The notes under the pieces: generated by a model
What the model was told of the DNA's origin: nothing
What the model saw: only the letters and a program-made list of their open reading frames with translations
The model's database searches: none
Translations under genes and position numbers: made by a program
In this document: in pieces, positions 9,800-17,718 of the stretch
Numbering within the stretch: the stretch's first letter is position 1
How the letters are laid out: the number at the start of each line of letters is the position of its first letter
Origin: Solirubrobacterales bacterium
Lineage (GTDB): Bacteria; Actinomycetota; Thermoleophilia; Solirubrobacterales; Solirubrobacteraceae
Assembly (NCBI GenBank): GCA_003244205.1
Contig: QHBW01000079.1
Span: forward strand, 1 to 55,546
Length of the DNA stretch: 55,546 nucleotides
Reading direction: 5' to 3'

Positions 9800-10159
9800 C
9801 TACTCCTGCTCGAGCACTACACGGGCCAGGGCCTGAAGCGCTGCCTCGCCGTCGCCGGGGTCGATCAGCGTCCGCTGGGCGCGGCCGGTGTAGGCCTGGA
9901 TCGAGCCGTCTCCGCGGACGTCGACGCCGGCTCGGAGCTTGGGGAAGAAGCGCTGCGGGCCGCTCAGCTCGACACGCGCGGCGACCTGATCGCCGGGCTC
10001 GTAGCGGCGCTTGCCGACCTTGACTGGCGTGGCGCGCGCGCTGACGGCGAGGTGGTCGACTGCGCTCGCGAGGTCCTCGAGCGCCTGATCGAGGGTCGAG
10101 TGGCGCTGGCGCTCGACGCGCGGCCCCTCGCGTGTGGTGACGGTGTAGGTGGTGGCCAT
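9800..10159 (-). CDS. Conserved hypothetical protein, 119 aa
   Basis: A small soluble protein beginning MATTYTVTTREGPRVERQRH. It has an alpha-helical segment (LDQALEDLASAVDHLAV), then strands rich in Val/Arg (RYEPGDQVAARVELSGPQRF) and a final helix ALQALARVVLEQE. I do not recognise the family. The start at 10159 is the first good ATG and leaves a 106-bp gap to phoU on the other strand. It is convergent with opcA across the hairpin at 9705. Confidence 0.6.
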   Translation of the reverse strand: MATTYTVTTREGPRVERQRHSTLDQALEDLASAVDHLAVSARATPVKVGKRRYEPGDQVAARVELSGPQRFFPKLRAGVDVRGDGSIQAYTGRAQRTLIDPGDGEAALQALARVVLEQE

Positions 10160-10179
10160 CGAGAGCGATCATGACAAGC

Positions 10180-10230
10180 AGTCGCTACACGCGACTCAAG
10201 AGTCGCTGGCGAACGCGACTCAAAAGTCCC
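10180..10230. promoter_or_regulatory. Clustered GCGACT/AGTCGC palindromes upstream of phoU
   Basis: Three linked elements occupy the divergent gap. AGTCGC (10180-10185) faces GCGACT (10191-10196). GCGACTCAAGAGTCGC (10191-10206) is a 7-bp inverted repeat with a 2-nt centre. GCGACTCAAAAGTCCC (10215-10230) is a degenerate second copy 24 bp further on. The layout resembles repeated operator half-sites. It does not match the actinobacterial PhoP box as I know it. Confidence 0.45.
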
Positions 10231-10265
10231 AGGCCAAGGCCGCCCCCCCGGCTAGCCTCACCGGC

Positions 10266-10925
10266 ATGCGCGAGGCATTCCAGCGGGAGCTCGCCGAGAT
10301 CGAGCGACGCTTGCTCGACGGTCTGGCAGGCGCGGCATCGACGCTCACGCGGCTGGCGCCGGCGCTGGCCGATCCCTCGCTGCTCGCATCGAGCTCGGTC
10401 GAGTCCAGCGGCGCGCTGCTGCGCGAGACGACTCTCACGGCGTCTCATCAGCTCTTCGTCGTAGGTGCCCGGCAGGCTCCGGTCGCGGGTGACCTGCGCT
10501 GGCTAATGGCGATGCTCGAGATCACCGACCACGCAGCGCGGATCGCCAACCAGCTCGATCTCATCGCCGAGCAGCTGCACGAGATCAACCCCGAGCAGCG
10601 CTATCGCACGACGATCAACGATCAGCTCTCGTCGATGGCCTCACTGGCCAGCGAGCTGCTCACCAAGGCGTGTGCCGCGTTCGCCGAGCGCGACGAGACG
10701 GCCGCAGGGGCGCTGGCACACGAGGACGATGCGATCGACCGCCTCAACCGCGAGATCTTCCGCATCGCCGCCGATGAAGGCGGGACACCCGCAGCGCGAG
10801 AGACCGCGATGCGTCAGATCCTGATGGCCCGCAGCCTCGAGCGACTCGGCGACAACGCGGTCGACATCGCCGAGTTCGCTGCCTTCCTCGTGACCGGCGA
10901 GCTGACGGAGCTCAGCCAGGCTTAG
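10266..10925 (+). CDS. phoU: PhoU-family phosphate signalling protein
   Basis: A 219-residue all-helical protein with the two repeated PhoU units. One contains ASHQLFVVGARQAPVAGDLRWLMAM and the other REIFRIA...AMRQILMARSLERLGDNAVDIAE. The family motif ERxGDxAxxIAE is visible near the C terminus. PhoU couples Pst phosphate uptake to the PhoR kinase and represses the pho regulon when phosphate is ample. The ATG at 10266 gives the normal family length; a longer in-frame start at 10149 adds 39 low-complexity residues and would overlap the divergent gene. No pst or phoR/phoB gene is nearby. Its stop is 2 bp from the stop of the convergent GNAT gene. Confidence 0.87.
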   Translation: MREAFQRELAEIERRLLDGLAGAASTLTRLAPALADPSLLASSSVESSGALLRETTLTASHQLFVVGARQAPVAGDLRWLMAMLEITDHAARIANQLDLIAEQLHEINPEQRYRTTINDQLSSMASLASELLTKACAAFAERDETAAGALAHEDDAIDRLNREIFRIAADEGGTPAARETAMRQILMARSLERLGDNAVDIAEFAAFLVTGELTELSQA

Positions 10926-10927
10926 GC

Positions 10928-11443
10928 TTAGGCCGCGAGCTCGGCCGACAGCTCGCGTACGCCGGGACCGGCCGGGACCTGGTCGAGTCGCTCGGCGATG
11001 ACCGCAATCAGCTTCGTGACGGCCTCGTTCTCGGCCAGCACCGTGGCCTTGAAGCGCGTGATGCCGTGGGCGCGCGCCTCGGCCGCGAGCTCGCGGGCGA
11101 GCAGGGTGCCCAGACCGCGGCGCTGGAAGCGATCGCCGACCACGATCGCCATCTCCGCGGCGTGCGGGTCCTCGGGCAGGCGAACGAAGCGCGCCACGCC
11201 GGTGATCACCCGTGGCTCGTCGTCCAGGAAGGCGGCCAGCGCGACGTGGTCGACGCCGTCGACGTCGGTCAGGTAGCGCGCCTCGGCGCGACTGAGCGTG
11301 GGCTTTGGCGCCAGGAAGCGCAGCCGCTGGCTCTCCTCGGAGAGCGCGCGGTGAGCGGCGAGCAGCGCGGACTGGTCGCCGGCGTTCATCGCTCGCACCC
11401 GGATGCCGGTGCCGTCCGGCAGTAGATGAAGCTCGTCCCACAT
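10928..11443 (-). CDS. GNAT-family N-acetyltransferase
   Basis: A 171-residue GNAT acetyltransferase that uses acetyl-CoA; the substrate is unknown. The CoA pyrophosphate loop is RRGLGT, preceded by the strand AEMAIVVGDRFQ. The N terminus has RVRAMNAGDQSALLAAHRALSEES. The central part resembles the GNAT domains found in acyl-CoA-synthetase-linked and stand-alone actinobacterial acetyltransferases. It ends convergently with phoU. Upstream it is separated from gltA by a perfect hairpin and the gltA 3' repeat array. Confidence 0.82.
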   Translation of the reverse strand: MWDELHLLPDGTGIRVRAMNAGDQSALLAAHRALSEESQRLRFLAPKPTLSRAEARYLTDVDGVDHVALAAFLDDEPRVITGVARFVRLPEDPHAAEMAIVVGDRFQRRGLGTLLARELAAEARAHGITRFKATVLAENEAVTKLIAVIAERLDQVPAGPGVRELSAELAA

Positions 11444-11467
11444 AGTGAGTCAATACTAAGTCGCCGT

Positions 11468-11494
11468 GTGACCTCGCTCTGTGAGCGAGGTCAC
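11468..11494. terminator. Perfect 12-bp hairpin between gltA and the GNAT gene
   Basis: GTGACCTCGCTC (11468-11479) and GAGCGAGGTCAC (11483-11494) pair perfectly around a 3-nt loop. The hairpin lies downstream of gltA (minus strand) beyond its stop-codon repeats, and 24 bp upstream of the GNAT start. It could terminate gltA transcripts or be an operator or leader hairpin for the GNAT gene. There is no U tract. Confidence 0.6.
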
Positions 11495-11521
11495 GCTTGG
11501 CCTCGATGGACGCCGCGTGGG

Positions 11522-11641
11522 CTAGCGCTGATCGATCGGGCGGCTAGTCGCCTAGCGTTGATCGACCGGGCGGCTGGTCGCCTAGCGCTGATCGACCGGG
11601 CGGCTAGTCGCCTAGCGCTGATCGATCGGTACGTAGTCGCG
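11522..11641. repeat. 30-bp tandem repeat of the gltA 3' end
   Basis: Four 30-bp units start with CTAGCG(C/T)TGATCGA at 11522, 11552, 11582 and 11612. The last is the coding end of gltA (minus strand), and the CTA in every unit is a TAG stop on that strand. The three downstream units keep the gltA frame and each would encode ATSRP(V/I)DQR then TAG, echoing the real C terminus IDQR. Differences between units are synonymous (CAG/CAA, ACT/ACC) or conservative (GTC/ATC). Confidence 0.85.
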
Positions 11642-12964
11642 CTCGCGCTCGCCGGTGTACACCTGCCGCGGGCGGGCGATCTTCTGCTCGGAGTCGTCGA
11701 CCATCTCGCGCCACTGCGCGATCCAGCCGCTCGTCCGTCCGATCGCGAACATCACGGGGAACATCGACATCGGCAGCCCGAGCGCCTCGTAGATCAGCCC
11801 GGAGTAGAAGTCCACGTTGGGGTAGAGCTTGCGCGAGACGAAGTAGTCGTCTTCGAGCGCGATCTTCTCGAGCTCGAGCGCGATCTCCAGCAGCGGGTTG
11901 GTGCCGGTGACCTCGAAGACGTCGTCGACTGCCTTCTTGATGATCTTGGCGCGGGGGTCGTAGTTCTTGTAGACGCGGTGGCCGAAGCCCATCAGTCGCT
12001 CATCGCCCTCTTTGACGCCCGCAATGAACTCGCCGACTTTGTCCTTGGAGCCGATGCGATGAAGCATCCGCAGCACCGCCTCGTTGGCGCCGCCGTGCAA
12101 CGGCCCGTAAAGCGCAGCCACGCCCGCGGCGACCGCTGAGTAGGGATCGACCTGCGAGGAGCCAACCGAGCGCACGGCGCTGGTCGAGCAGTTCTGCTCG
12201 TGGTCGGCGTGGAGGATGAAGAGGATGTCGAGCGCGCGCTCGAGCCGCTTGTCGGGCTCGTACTTGAGCTCCGTCATCTTGTAGATCATCCCGAGGAAGT
12301 TGCCCGCGTAGTTCAAGTCGTTGTCGGGATAGACGTAGGGCTGCCCGAGCGAATGGCGGAAGGAGAAGGCGGCGAGCGTCGGCATCTTCGCGATCAGCCG
12401 AATCGTCTGGAGATCGCGGTTGCCCGCATCCTTGATCTCGTTGGCGTCCGGGTAGAAGGTCGACAGCGCGCCGACGGAGGCGAGCAGCATGCCCATCGGG
12501 TGGGCGTCGTAGCGGAAGCCCTGCATGAAGCTCTTGACGTTCTCGTGCACGAACGTGTGGATCGTGATCTCGTGGATCCACCCCTCGAGCTGGGATTGCG
12601 TCGGAAGCTCGCCGAAGATCAGCAGGTAGGCGACCTCGAGGTAGCTCGACTGCTCGGCGAGCTGCTCGATCGGATAGCCGCGGTACTCGAGCACCCCTGC
12701 CTCGCCGTCGAGGAAGGTGATCTCGCTGCGGCAGGACGCCGTGTTGAGATACGCGGGGTCGTAGGACATCAGGCCGAAGTCGTCCTCGGACACCTTGATC
12801 TCGCGCAGCGCCGGAGCGCGGATCGTCCCGTTCTCGATCGGGATCTCGTAGCTGGAGCCGGTGCGATTGTCGACGACGGACAGCGACTCCTGTCCGCCCC
12901 CGGCGCCGTTGCCCTGGTGGGCTTGCGCCGACGCCTCCTGGCTGGCTGTCTCCGGGGTGCTCAT
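11612..12964 (-). CDS. gltA: Citrate synthase
   Basis: A 450-residue type II citrate synthase, which condenses oxaloacetate with acetyl-CoA at the entry to the TCA cycle. The active-site regions are present: LHADHEQNCSTSAVR, GPLHGGANEAVLRM (catalytic His near residue 288) and GFGHRVYKNYDPRAK (near 325). The N terminus has the usual beta-rich domain (SYEIPIENGTIRAPALREI, then SCRSEITFLDGEAGVLEYRG), after a 30-residue Gln/Ala-rich tail. A GAGGAG Shine-Dalgarno lies 12 bp before the ATG at 12964. The 3' end is the founder unit of the 30-bp repeat array. Confidence 0.96.
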   Translation of the reverse strand: MSTPETASQEASAQAHQGNGAGGGQESLSVVDNRTGSSYEIPIENGTIRAPALREIKVSEDDFGLMSYDPAYLNTASCRSEITFLDGEAGVLEYRGYPIEQLAEQSSYLEVAYLLIFGELPTQSQLEGWIHEITIHTFVHENVKSFMQGFRYDAHPMGMLLASVGALSTFYPDANEIKDAGNRDLQTIRLIAKMPTLAAFSFRHSLGQPYVYPDNDLNYAGNFLGMIYKMTELKYEPDKRLERALDILFILHADHEQNCSTSAVRSVGSSQVDPYSAVAAGVAALYGPLHGGANEAVLRMLHRIGSKDKVGEFIAGVKEGDERLMGFGHRVYKNYDPRAKIIKKAVDDVFEVTGTNPLLEIALELEKIALEDDYFVSRKLYPNVDFYSGLIYEALGLPMSMFPVMFAIGRTSGWIAQWREMVDDSEQKIARPRQVYTGERERDYVPIDQR

Positions 12965-13020
12965 AGCGTGGCTGGTCTCCTCATTGTCGTCTCTCGGTCG
13001 AGGTATACCCGATCGACCGC
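12965..13020 (-). promoter_or_regulatory. Candidate gltA promoter and ribosome binding site
   Basis: On the minus strand, GAGGAG (12982-12977) precedes the gltA ATG by about 12 bp. Further upstream, GGTATACC (13009-13002) contains the -10-like hexamer TATACC and is itself a perfect 8-bp palindrome. No -35 hexamer resembling TTGACA is visible at 16-18 bp spacing. Confidence 0.35.
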
Positions 13021-13060
13021 TCCGGCCACCCAGGGCCTAGAGCAGCGGACACGCTCCGCG

Positions 13061-13276
13061 CTAGGCGGTGGCGATCGCGGAGCCGATCGCGCCGACGGCG
13101 AGCAGCACCGTGACGCCCATCACGAGGCGCTGCTGTCCGTCGCCGGAGGGGAAGTCATGGCGCCTGAAGCCAAGCACGGAGATCAGCACGGCCCAGGCCG
13201 CGAAGACACCGCCGATGACGTAGAAGGGGGCCTTGGAGGGCTTGTCCGCCGCGAGCAGCAGCCAGAGCACGTGCAT
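13061..13276 (-). CDS. Small membrane protein, 71 aa
   Basis: The protein starts MHVLWLLLAADKPSKAPFYV and has two predicted membrane helices, FYVIGGVFAAWAVLISVLGF and LVMGVTVLLAVGAIGSAIAT. A short charged loop (RRHDFPSGDGQQR) joins them. It is probably an integral membrane protein; function unknown. The start at 13276 was chosen because the upstream frame gives an Arg/Ala-rich sequence. It lies between gltA and dcd, 25 bp after the dcd stop, and may be co-transcribed with dcd. Confidence 0.6.
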   Translation of the reverse strand: MHVLWLLLAADKPSKAPFYVIGGVFAAWAVLISVLGFRRHDFPSGDGQQRLVMGVTVLLAVGAIGSAIATA

Positions 13277-13301
13277 GGCGGGCGCGAGCCTACCTGACGT
13301 C

Positions 13302-13886
13302 CTAGCCGGGCGCTCCGCGCGCGGGGTCGCCGCCGTAGCGGCTCTCGGTCGCGGCGCGCTGACCCTGGTAGTGGCTGCCCAAGTCAGCGTGGCCATAAGG
13401 CCGCTCGGCCGGCTGGTCGAGCGCCATGAAGGAGAGCTGGGCGATCGGCAGCCCCGCCCACAACTTGATCGGGACCCGCGTGAGGTTGTTGAGCTCGAGC
13501 GTCAGCGTGCCCTTCCAGCCCGGGTCGCAGAAGCCGGCGGTGGCGTGGACGATCAGGCCGAGGCGGCCTAATGACGATTTCCCCTCGATGCGCGCAACCA
13601 CGTCGTCCGGCAGCTCGACCCACTCCTGGGTCGCCCCCAGGCAGAACTCGCCGGGGTGGATGACGAAGGGCTCCTCGTCGCCGATCGTCACCTCCTCGGT
13701 GAGGTTGACGGGGGGCTGGCGCAGGTCGATCGCCGACGCGCGGTGGTTGTGGAAGACGCGGAACGAGCTGCCCAGACGGACGTCGAGGCTGGCGGGCTGA
13801 ACGAGCTCCCGATCCCAGGGATCGACGCGTATCCGGCCGTCCTCGATGAGCCGGATGATCGAGGCGTCGGAGAGGACGGCGGGCAC
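13302..13886 (-). CDS. dcd: dCTP deaminase, probably bifunctional (dUMP-forming)
   Basis: A 194-residue trimeric dCTP deaminase/dUTPase-fold protein. Recognisable motifs are SLDVRLGSSFRVF, EGKSSLGRLGL and HATAGFCDPGWKGTLTLEL. The monofunctional E. coli enzyme has TAHRIDPGW in the last motif. The TAG-type motif seen here is typical of the mycobacterial bifunctional enzyme, which converts dCTP directly to dUMP. It would feed dUMP to the ThyX encoded at 34.2-35.8 kb. The C-terminal tail (YQGQRAATESRYGG) is the phosphate-covering tail of the family. Confidence 0.9.
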   Translation of the reverse strand: MPAVLSDASIIRLIEDGRIRVDPWDRELVQPASLDVRLGSSFRVFHNHRASAIDLRQPPVNLTEEVTIGDEEPFVIHPGEFCLGATQEWVELPDDVVARIEGKSSLGRLGLIVHATAGFCDPGWKGTLTLELNNLTRVPIKLWAGLPIAQLSFMALDQPAERPYGHADLGSHYQGQRAATESRYGGDPARGAPG

Positions 13887-13945
13887 GCTGCCAGTCTTCC
13901 ATTCCCGGCGGATGCGGGCGGCGCGCCGCTGAGGCGGCTATGGCG

Positions 13946-13994
13946 CCGCCGGCCGGCGGACCGCGGCGGGCGGCCCCGGCCCGCCGGCCGGCGG
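13946..13994. terminator. GC-rich palindrome pair upstream of dcd
   Basis: CCGCCGGCCGGCGG, a perfect 14-bp palindrome, occurs at 13946-13959 and again at 13981-13994. Each copy can fold on itself or pair with the other around a 21-nt loop. The pair lies downstream of the minus-strand gene ending at 14011 and 60 bp upstream of dcd. A terminator or a dcd regulatory site are both possible. Confidence 0.45.
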
Positions 13995-14010
13995 CGAGCG
14001 AATCAGCGAC

Positions 14011-14271
14011 TCAGTGCTCGACGCGGCGCGCCTGCGCGCGCACGGTGCGCACGCGAGGGGGCGAGGGCAGCGCGACCTGCCCGTGAGGCCCGCGGCGCGG
14101 CTGGCGGGGACGGGGCGGACGGCGATGCGGATGCGGGCGCACCGAGGTCCCTCCCCCGCCGGTCGATTCGGCAGGCTCGGGCGTCTGGTGCACCGCCCAC
14201 CACACGAGGTAGATCAGCGCGGCAATCGGAATCTTCAACACCAGCATCATGAAGATGAAGGTCCAAGTCAC
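14011..14271 (-). CDS. Single-pass membrane protein with basic tail, 86 aa
   Basis: One N-terminal membrane helix (FIFMMLVLKIPIAALIYLVWWAV) is followed by a hydrophilic, Pro/Arg/His-rich cytoplasmic-looking tail ([16 protein letters not shown]) ending RRVEH. I do not recognise a family. This frame was chosen over an overlapping frame (14003-14302) because only this one gives a coherent transmembrane segment. It is a stand-alone gene between dcd and the PfkB kinase. Confidence 0.5.
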   Translation of the reverse strand: MTWTFIFMMLVLKIPIAALIYLVWWAVHQTPEPAESTGGGGTSVRPHPHRRPPRPRQPRRGPHGQVALPSPPRVRTVRAQARRVEH

Positions 14272-14330
14272 GCGAGCCCGATCGTAGCCGTTTTTGATCC
14301 AAATCGCACGCCGAGATGCGTGCTGTCCGC

Positions 14331-15266
14331 CTACCCGCGAAGGGCCGCGGGCAGGTCGGAGAAGCGCGTCATGCGCTCGAGCTCGGCCACCCGCGCGGCG
14401 ATCTCCTCACCGCTCAGCCGGCGCACGCGCTCGGTCCCGAACTCCTCGACGTTGAACGACGCCATTGCCGTGCCGTAGGCCACCGCGCGCTTGAGCGCCT
14501 CGACGTCGTCAACCCCACCGGCATGCCCCCCGAGGTAGCCGAGGAACGCCCCGGCGAAGGAGTCGCCCGCGCCGGTCGGGTCGAGCACGGTCTCGAGCGG
14601 ATAGGCCGGCAGCGAGAAGACGTGGTCGGCCGTGAACAGCATCGCGCCGTACTCGCCCCGCTTGGCGACCACGGCGCTCGGCCCCATCGCAAGCACGGCG
14701 CGCGCCGCCCGCAAGAGGTTGGGCTCGCCCGTCAGCACCCGCAGCTCGGCATCGTTGAGCAGCACGGCGTTGACGGCGCCGATCGTGCGCACGAGCGAGT
14801 CCCGCGCGGTGTCGATCCACAGGTTCATCGAGTCCATCGCCGAGAAGCGCGCTCCGGTGCACTGCTCGCGCACCTGGCGCTGCAGATCGGGCTGGATGTT
14901 GGCGAGGAAGAGGAACTCCGCCTCACGCGAGGCGGGCGAGAGCTTGGGCTCAAAGGAGGCGAAGACGTTGAGCTCGGTCGCCTCGGTGTGGGCCGTGTTG
15001 AGGTCGTAGTCATAGTGCCCGCGCCAGAAGAACGTCCTGCCTCCCAGGACACGCTCGATGTCGTCGGTATTGATCGCGCGCGCGTGAAGGACCGCGTACT
15101 CCTCCTCGCCGAAGTCCTCACCGACCGGGCCGACGATGCGCACGTCACAGAAGAACGATGCGGCGAGCGAGAAGTGCACCGCGGAGCCGCCGAGCATGCG
15201 CTCGCGCTCCCCAAAGGGGGTGCGCACGGCGTCGAACGCGATCGATCCGACAACGGTCAGCGTCAT
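14331..15266 (-). CDS. PfkB-family carbohydrate/nucleoside kinase
   Basis: A 311-residue ribokinase-fold kinase. The N terminus has the substrate-binding GGSAVHFSLAASFFCDVRIVGPVGEDFG. The C-terminal PfkB signature DPTGAGDSFAGAFLGYL holds the catalytic Asp and the anion hole. The ATP site KRGEYGAMLF is present. The substrate cannot be named; adenosine, ribose or another sugar are possible. Start ATG at 15266, 38 bp from the divergent MDR gene. Length is typical. Confidence 0.85.
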   Translation of the reverse strand: MTLTVVGSIAFDAVRTPFGERERMLGGSAVHFSLAASFFCDVRIVGPVGEDFGEEEYAVLHARAINTDDIERVLGGRTFFWRGHYDYDLNTAHTEATELNVFASFEPKLSPASREAEFLFLANIQPDLQRQVREQCTGARFSAMDSMNLWIDTARDSLVRTIGAVNAVLLNDAELRVLTGEPNLLRAARAVLAMGPSAVVAKRGEYGAMLFTADHVFSLPAYPLETVLDPTGAGDSFAGAFLGYLGGHAGGVDDVEALKRAVAYGTAMASFNVEEFGTERVRRLSGEEIAARVAELERMTRFSDLPAALRG

Positions 15267-15304
15267 GGCGGCGCGGGAGCCTACCCGGATAGGCTGGACC
15301 GACG

Positions 15305-16276
15305 ATGCGAGCCATCCGGATCAAGCAGTTCGGCGGGCCCGAGGTACTGGACCTGACCGACCTTCCCGACCCCGAGCCCGATTCCGGCGAGGCGCTCGTG
15401 CGTGTCACGCGCGCGGGGATGAACTTCGCCGATATTCATGCTCGCGAGGACGCCTACCTGGCGCCCCAGCACGTTCCCTTCGTCCCCGGCGTCGAGGCGG
15501 CCGGCGTGCTGGAGAGCGACGCCGGCAAGCTGAAGGCCGGCCAACGAGTCGTGTGCATGCTCGCCTCGGGCGGCTACGCCGAGCTGGTCTGCGCGCGCAT
15601 CGAGCGCGTCTATCCGATCCCCGACGGTCTCGACGACGGCAGCGCCCTGGCGCTCCTGGGACAGGGTCTGACCGCCTGGCATCTGTACAGGACGGCAGCC
15701 AAGCTGCAGCCTGATGAGAGTGTCGTCGTCCATGCCGCCGGCGGCGGAGTGGGAACGCTCGCCGTGCAGCTCGCCAAGCCGATGGGCGCGGGGCGGGTGA
15801 TCGCGACGGCGTCCACGGCCGAGAAGCGTGAGCTCGCGCTCGAGCTCGGTGCCGACGCCGCCGTCGACGTCAACGACGCGGACCTCGTCGCGGCGATCCG
15901 TGAGGCCAACTGCGGGGAGGGCGTGGACGTGGTGCTGGAGATGGCCGGCGGCGACGTCTTCGACGCGAGCCTCGATGCGCTTGCGCCCTTCGGCCGCGTG
16001 GTCGTCCACGGGATCGCGTCGCGCGAGCAGCGGACGGTCTCCAACGCCAAGCTGCTGCGCACCAGCCGCGGAGTGGTCGGCTTCTGGCTCGCTCATTGCC
16101 TCGCGCGCCGCGAGATGGTGGAGGCGCCGCTCGCGGACCTCTTCGAGCGCGCCGCCCGCGGCGAGCTGCGAGCCGTGATCGGGACCACCTATCCGCTCTC
16201 GCAGGTTCGCCGCGCCCACGACGACCTGCAGGGGCGGCGGACCGCGGGCAAGCTTCTGCTGGACCCCAGCGCGTGA
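15305..16276 (+). CDS. Zinc-independent MDR oxidoreductase (quinone reductase-like)
   Basis: A 323-residue medium-chain dehydrogenase/reductase. It has the N-terminal catalytic fold (MRAIRIKQFGGPEVLDLTDL, AGMNFADIHAR, VPGVEAAGVLE) and a Rossmann domain with HAAGGGVGTLAVQLAK. The cysteine/histidine ligands of zinc alcohol dehydrogenases are lacking, so an NADPH:quinone oxidoreductase-type activity is likely. The stop overlaps the GTG of the helicase gene (GTGA). Confidence 0.88.
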   Translation: MRAIRIKQFGGPEVLDLTDLPDPEPDSGEALVRVTRAGMNFADIHAREDAYLAPQHVPFVPGVEAAGVLESDAGKLKAGQRVVCMLASGGYAELVCARIERVYPIPDGLDDGSALALLGQGLTAWHLYRTAAKLQPDESVVVHAAGGGVGTLAVQLAKPMGAGRVIATASTAEKRELALELGADAAVDVNDADLVAAIREANCGEGVDVVLEMAGGDVFDASLDALAPFGRVVVHGIASREQRTVSNAKLLRTSRGVVGFWLAHCLARREMVEAPLADLFERAARGELRAVIGTTYPLSQVRRAHDDLQGRRTAGKLLLDPSA

Positions 16277-17709
16277 GCAGCTTCGCCGAGCTCGGACTCT
16301 CCGCTCCGCTGCTCGAGGCGCTGCGCGACGTCGGCTACGAGACGCCATCGCCGATCCAGGTCGAGGCTATTCCGCCTCTGCTGGAGGGTCGCGACGTCAT
16401 CGGCCAGGCGCAGACGGGGACCGGCAAGACGGCGGCCTTTGGCCTGCCGATGCTCGAGTACGTCGACCCAGCGGAGCGAGAAGTCCAAGGTCTCGTCCTG
16501 ACTCCGACGCGCGAGCTGTGCATCCAGGTCACGCAGGCGATCCGTGCCTACGGCCAGCGCAAGGGCACCGACGTCGTCGCGGTCTTCGGCGGCGCTCCGA
16601 TTCGCTCCCAGCAGGCGCAGCTGCGGGCGGGGGGGCAGATCGTGGTGGGCACGGTCGGGCGCGTGCGCGATCTCATCAACCGCCGCTCGCTGATGCTCAG
16701 CGGCTGCCGCTTCCTCGTGCTCGACGAGGCCGACGAGATGCTCGATCTCGGCTTCTTCGAGGACGTCGAGAAGATCATCGCCCAGACCCCGGGATCGCGC
16801 CAGACAGCGCTGTTCTCGGCCACCGTCCCTCCCGAGGTGCGCTCGCTCGCCGACCGCTACCTGCTGGACCCGGTGACGATCAGGATCAAGACCGCCACGC
16901 TGACGATCGACACCGTCGAGCAGTTCTCGCTCGAGGCTAAGGCGGCCGACAAGCTCGCCGCGCTGGTGCGCGTGCTGGAGGCCGAGCGTCCCGAGCAGGC
17001 ACTCGTGTTCGTACGCACGAAGATCCGCTGCGACCAGCTCTTTCGCACGCTGCGCGACCGCGGCATGAACGTGCGCGCACTGCACGGCGACATGAGCCAG
17101 GGCTCGCGCGACGGCGTGATGATCTCCTTCAAGGACGGGCGCGTGCCGATCCTCGTGGCCACCGACGTCGCCTCGCGCGGCCTCGACATCTCGGGCATCA
17201 CCCACGTGATCAACTTCGACGTCCCCACTTCGCCGGACGTCTACGTCCATCGCATCGGGCGCACCGGTCGCGTGGGACGCTCGGGGCGGGCGATCACCTT
17301 CGTCGAGCCACGCCAGCGCGGCGAGCTCGAGGCGATCGAGCGCCACGCGAACACGAGCATCGCGCCCTGGACCGAAGGTGCCCACGTCGACCCCGCCCCC
17401 GTGCAGGGACGTCCCCGACGCCATTCCAAGCCACGCGAGCGCGAGCGCGGGCGCGCCGGTGACGGAGCGACCGCGCTGACCAAGCTGATCATCGGCGGTG
17501 GGCGCTCCGCCGGGCACGAGCCAGCCGACCTCGTCGGCGCGATTACGCGCGCCGCGGGGCTCGACGGCGAGGATGTCCACAATGTGCGCGTGCTCGAGCG
17601 CTTCGCGTTCGTCGAGGTCCCCGCCAGCGAGGCAGACCGGGTGGTCAGCAAAGTCTCGGGCGCCGACGTGCGGGGAAGCCCGCTGCGCCTCGAGCGCGCG
17701 CGGCGCTAG
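16273..17709 (+). CDS. DEAD-box ATP-dependent RNA helicase
   Basis: A 478-residue DEAD-box helicase with all core motifs: Q motif ETPSPIQ, motif I AQTGTGKT (near 46), Ia PTRELCIQ, II DEAD (near 152), III SAT, and VI HRIGRTGRVGRSG (near 326). After a basic linker (RPRRHSKPRERERGR) there is a C-terminal RNA-binding domain like that of DbpA/CsdA (LTKLIIGGGRSAG ... VRVLERFAFVEVP). It probably remodels RNA, for example during ribosome assembly or cold growth. The GTG start at 16273 overlaps the upstream stop. Upstream in-frame sequence is MDR shadow. Confidence 0.94.
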   Translation: MSSFAELGLSAPLLEALRDVGYETPSPIQVEAIPPLLEGRDVIGQAQTGTGKTAAFGLPMLEYVDPAEREVQGLVLTPTRELCIQVTQAIRAYGQRKGTDVVAVFGGAPIRSQQAQLRAGGQIVVGTVGRVRDLINRRSLMLSGCRFLVLDEADEMLDLGFFEDVEKIIAQTPGSRQTALFSATVPPEVRSLADRYLLDPVTIRIKTATLTIDTVEQFSLEAKAADKLAALVRVLEAERPEQALVFVRTKIRCDQLFRTLRDRGMNVRALHGDMSQGSRDGVMISFKDGRVPILVATDVASRGLDISGITHVINFDVPTSPDVYVHRIGRTGRVGRSGRAITFVEPRQRGELEAIERHANTSIAPWTEGAHVDPAPVQGRPRRHSKPRERERGRAGDGATALTKLIIGGGRSAGHEPADLVGAITRAAGLDGEDVHNVRVLERFAFVEVPASEADRVVSKVSGADVRGSPLRLERARR

Positions 17710-17718
17710 CCTGCGCCG

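Noticed and set aside
11522-11641. CRISPR-like array
   Set aside because: Units are directly adjacent without spacers, and no cas genes are nearby.
11426-12139. Plus-strand open frame reading the gltA repeat array as a repeated LALIDRAASR protein
   Set aside because: It is antisense to gltA beyond the array, has no domain, and the repeat is explained by the gltA 3' end.
14003-14302. Alternative 99-codon minus-strand frame over the 86-aa membrane protein
   Set aside because: It has no membrane helix or domain and is Arg/Ala-rich; the overlapping frame gives a clear transmembrane segment.
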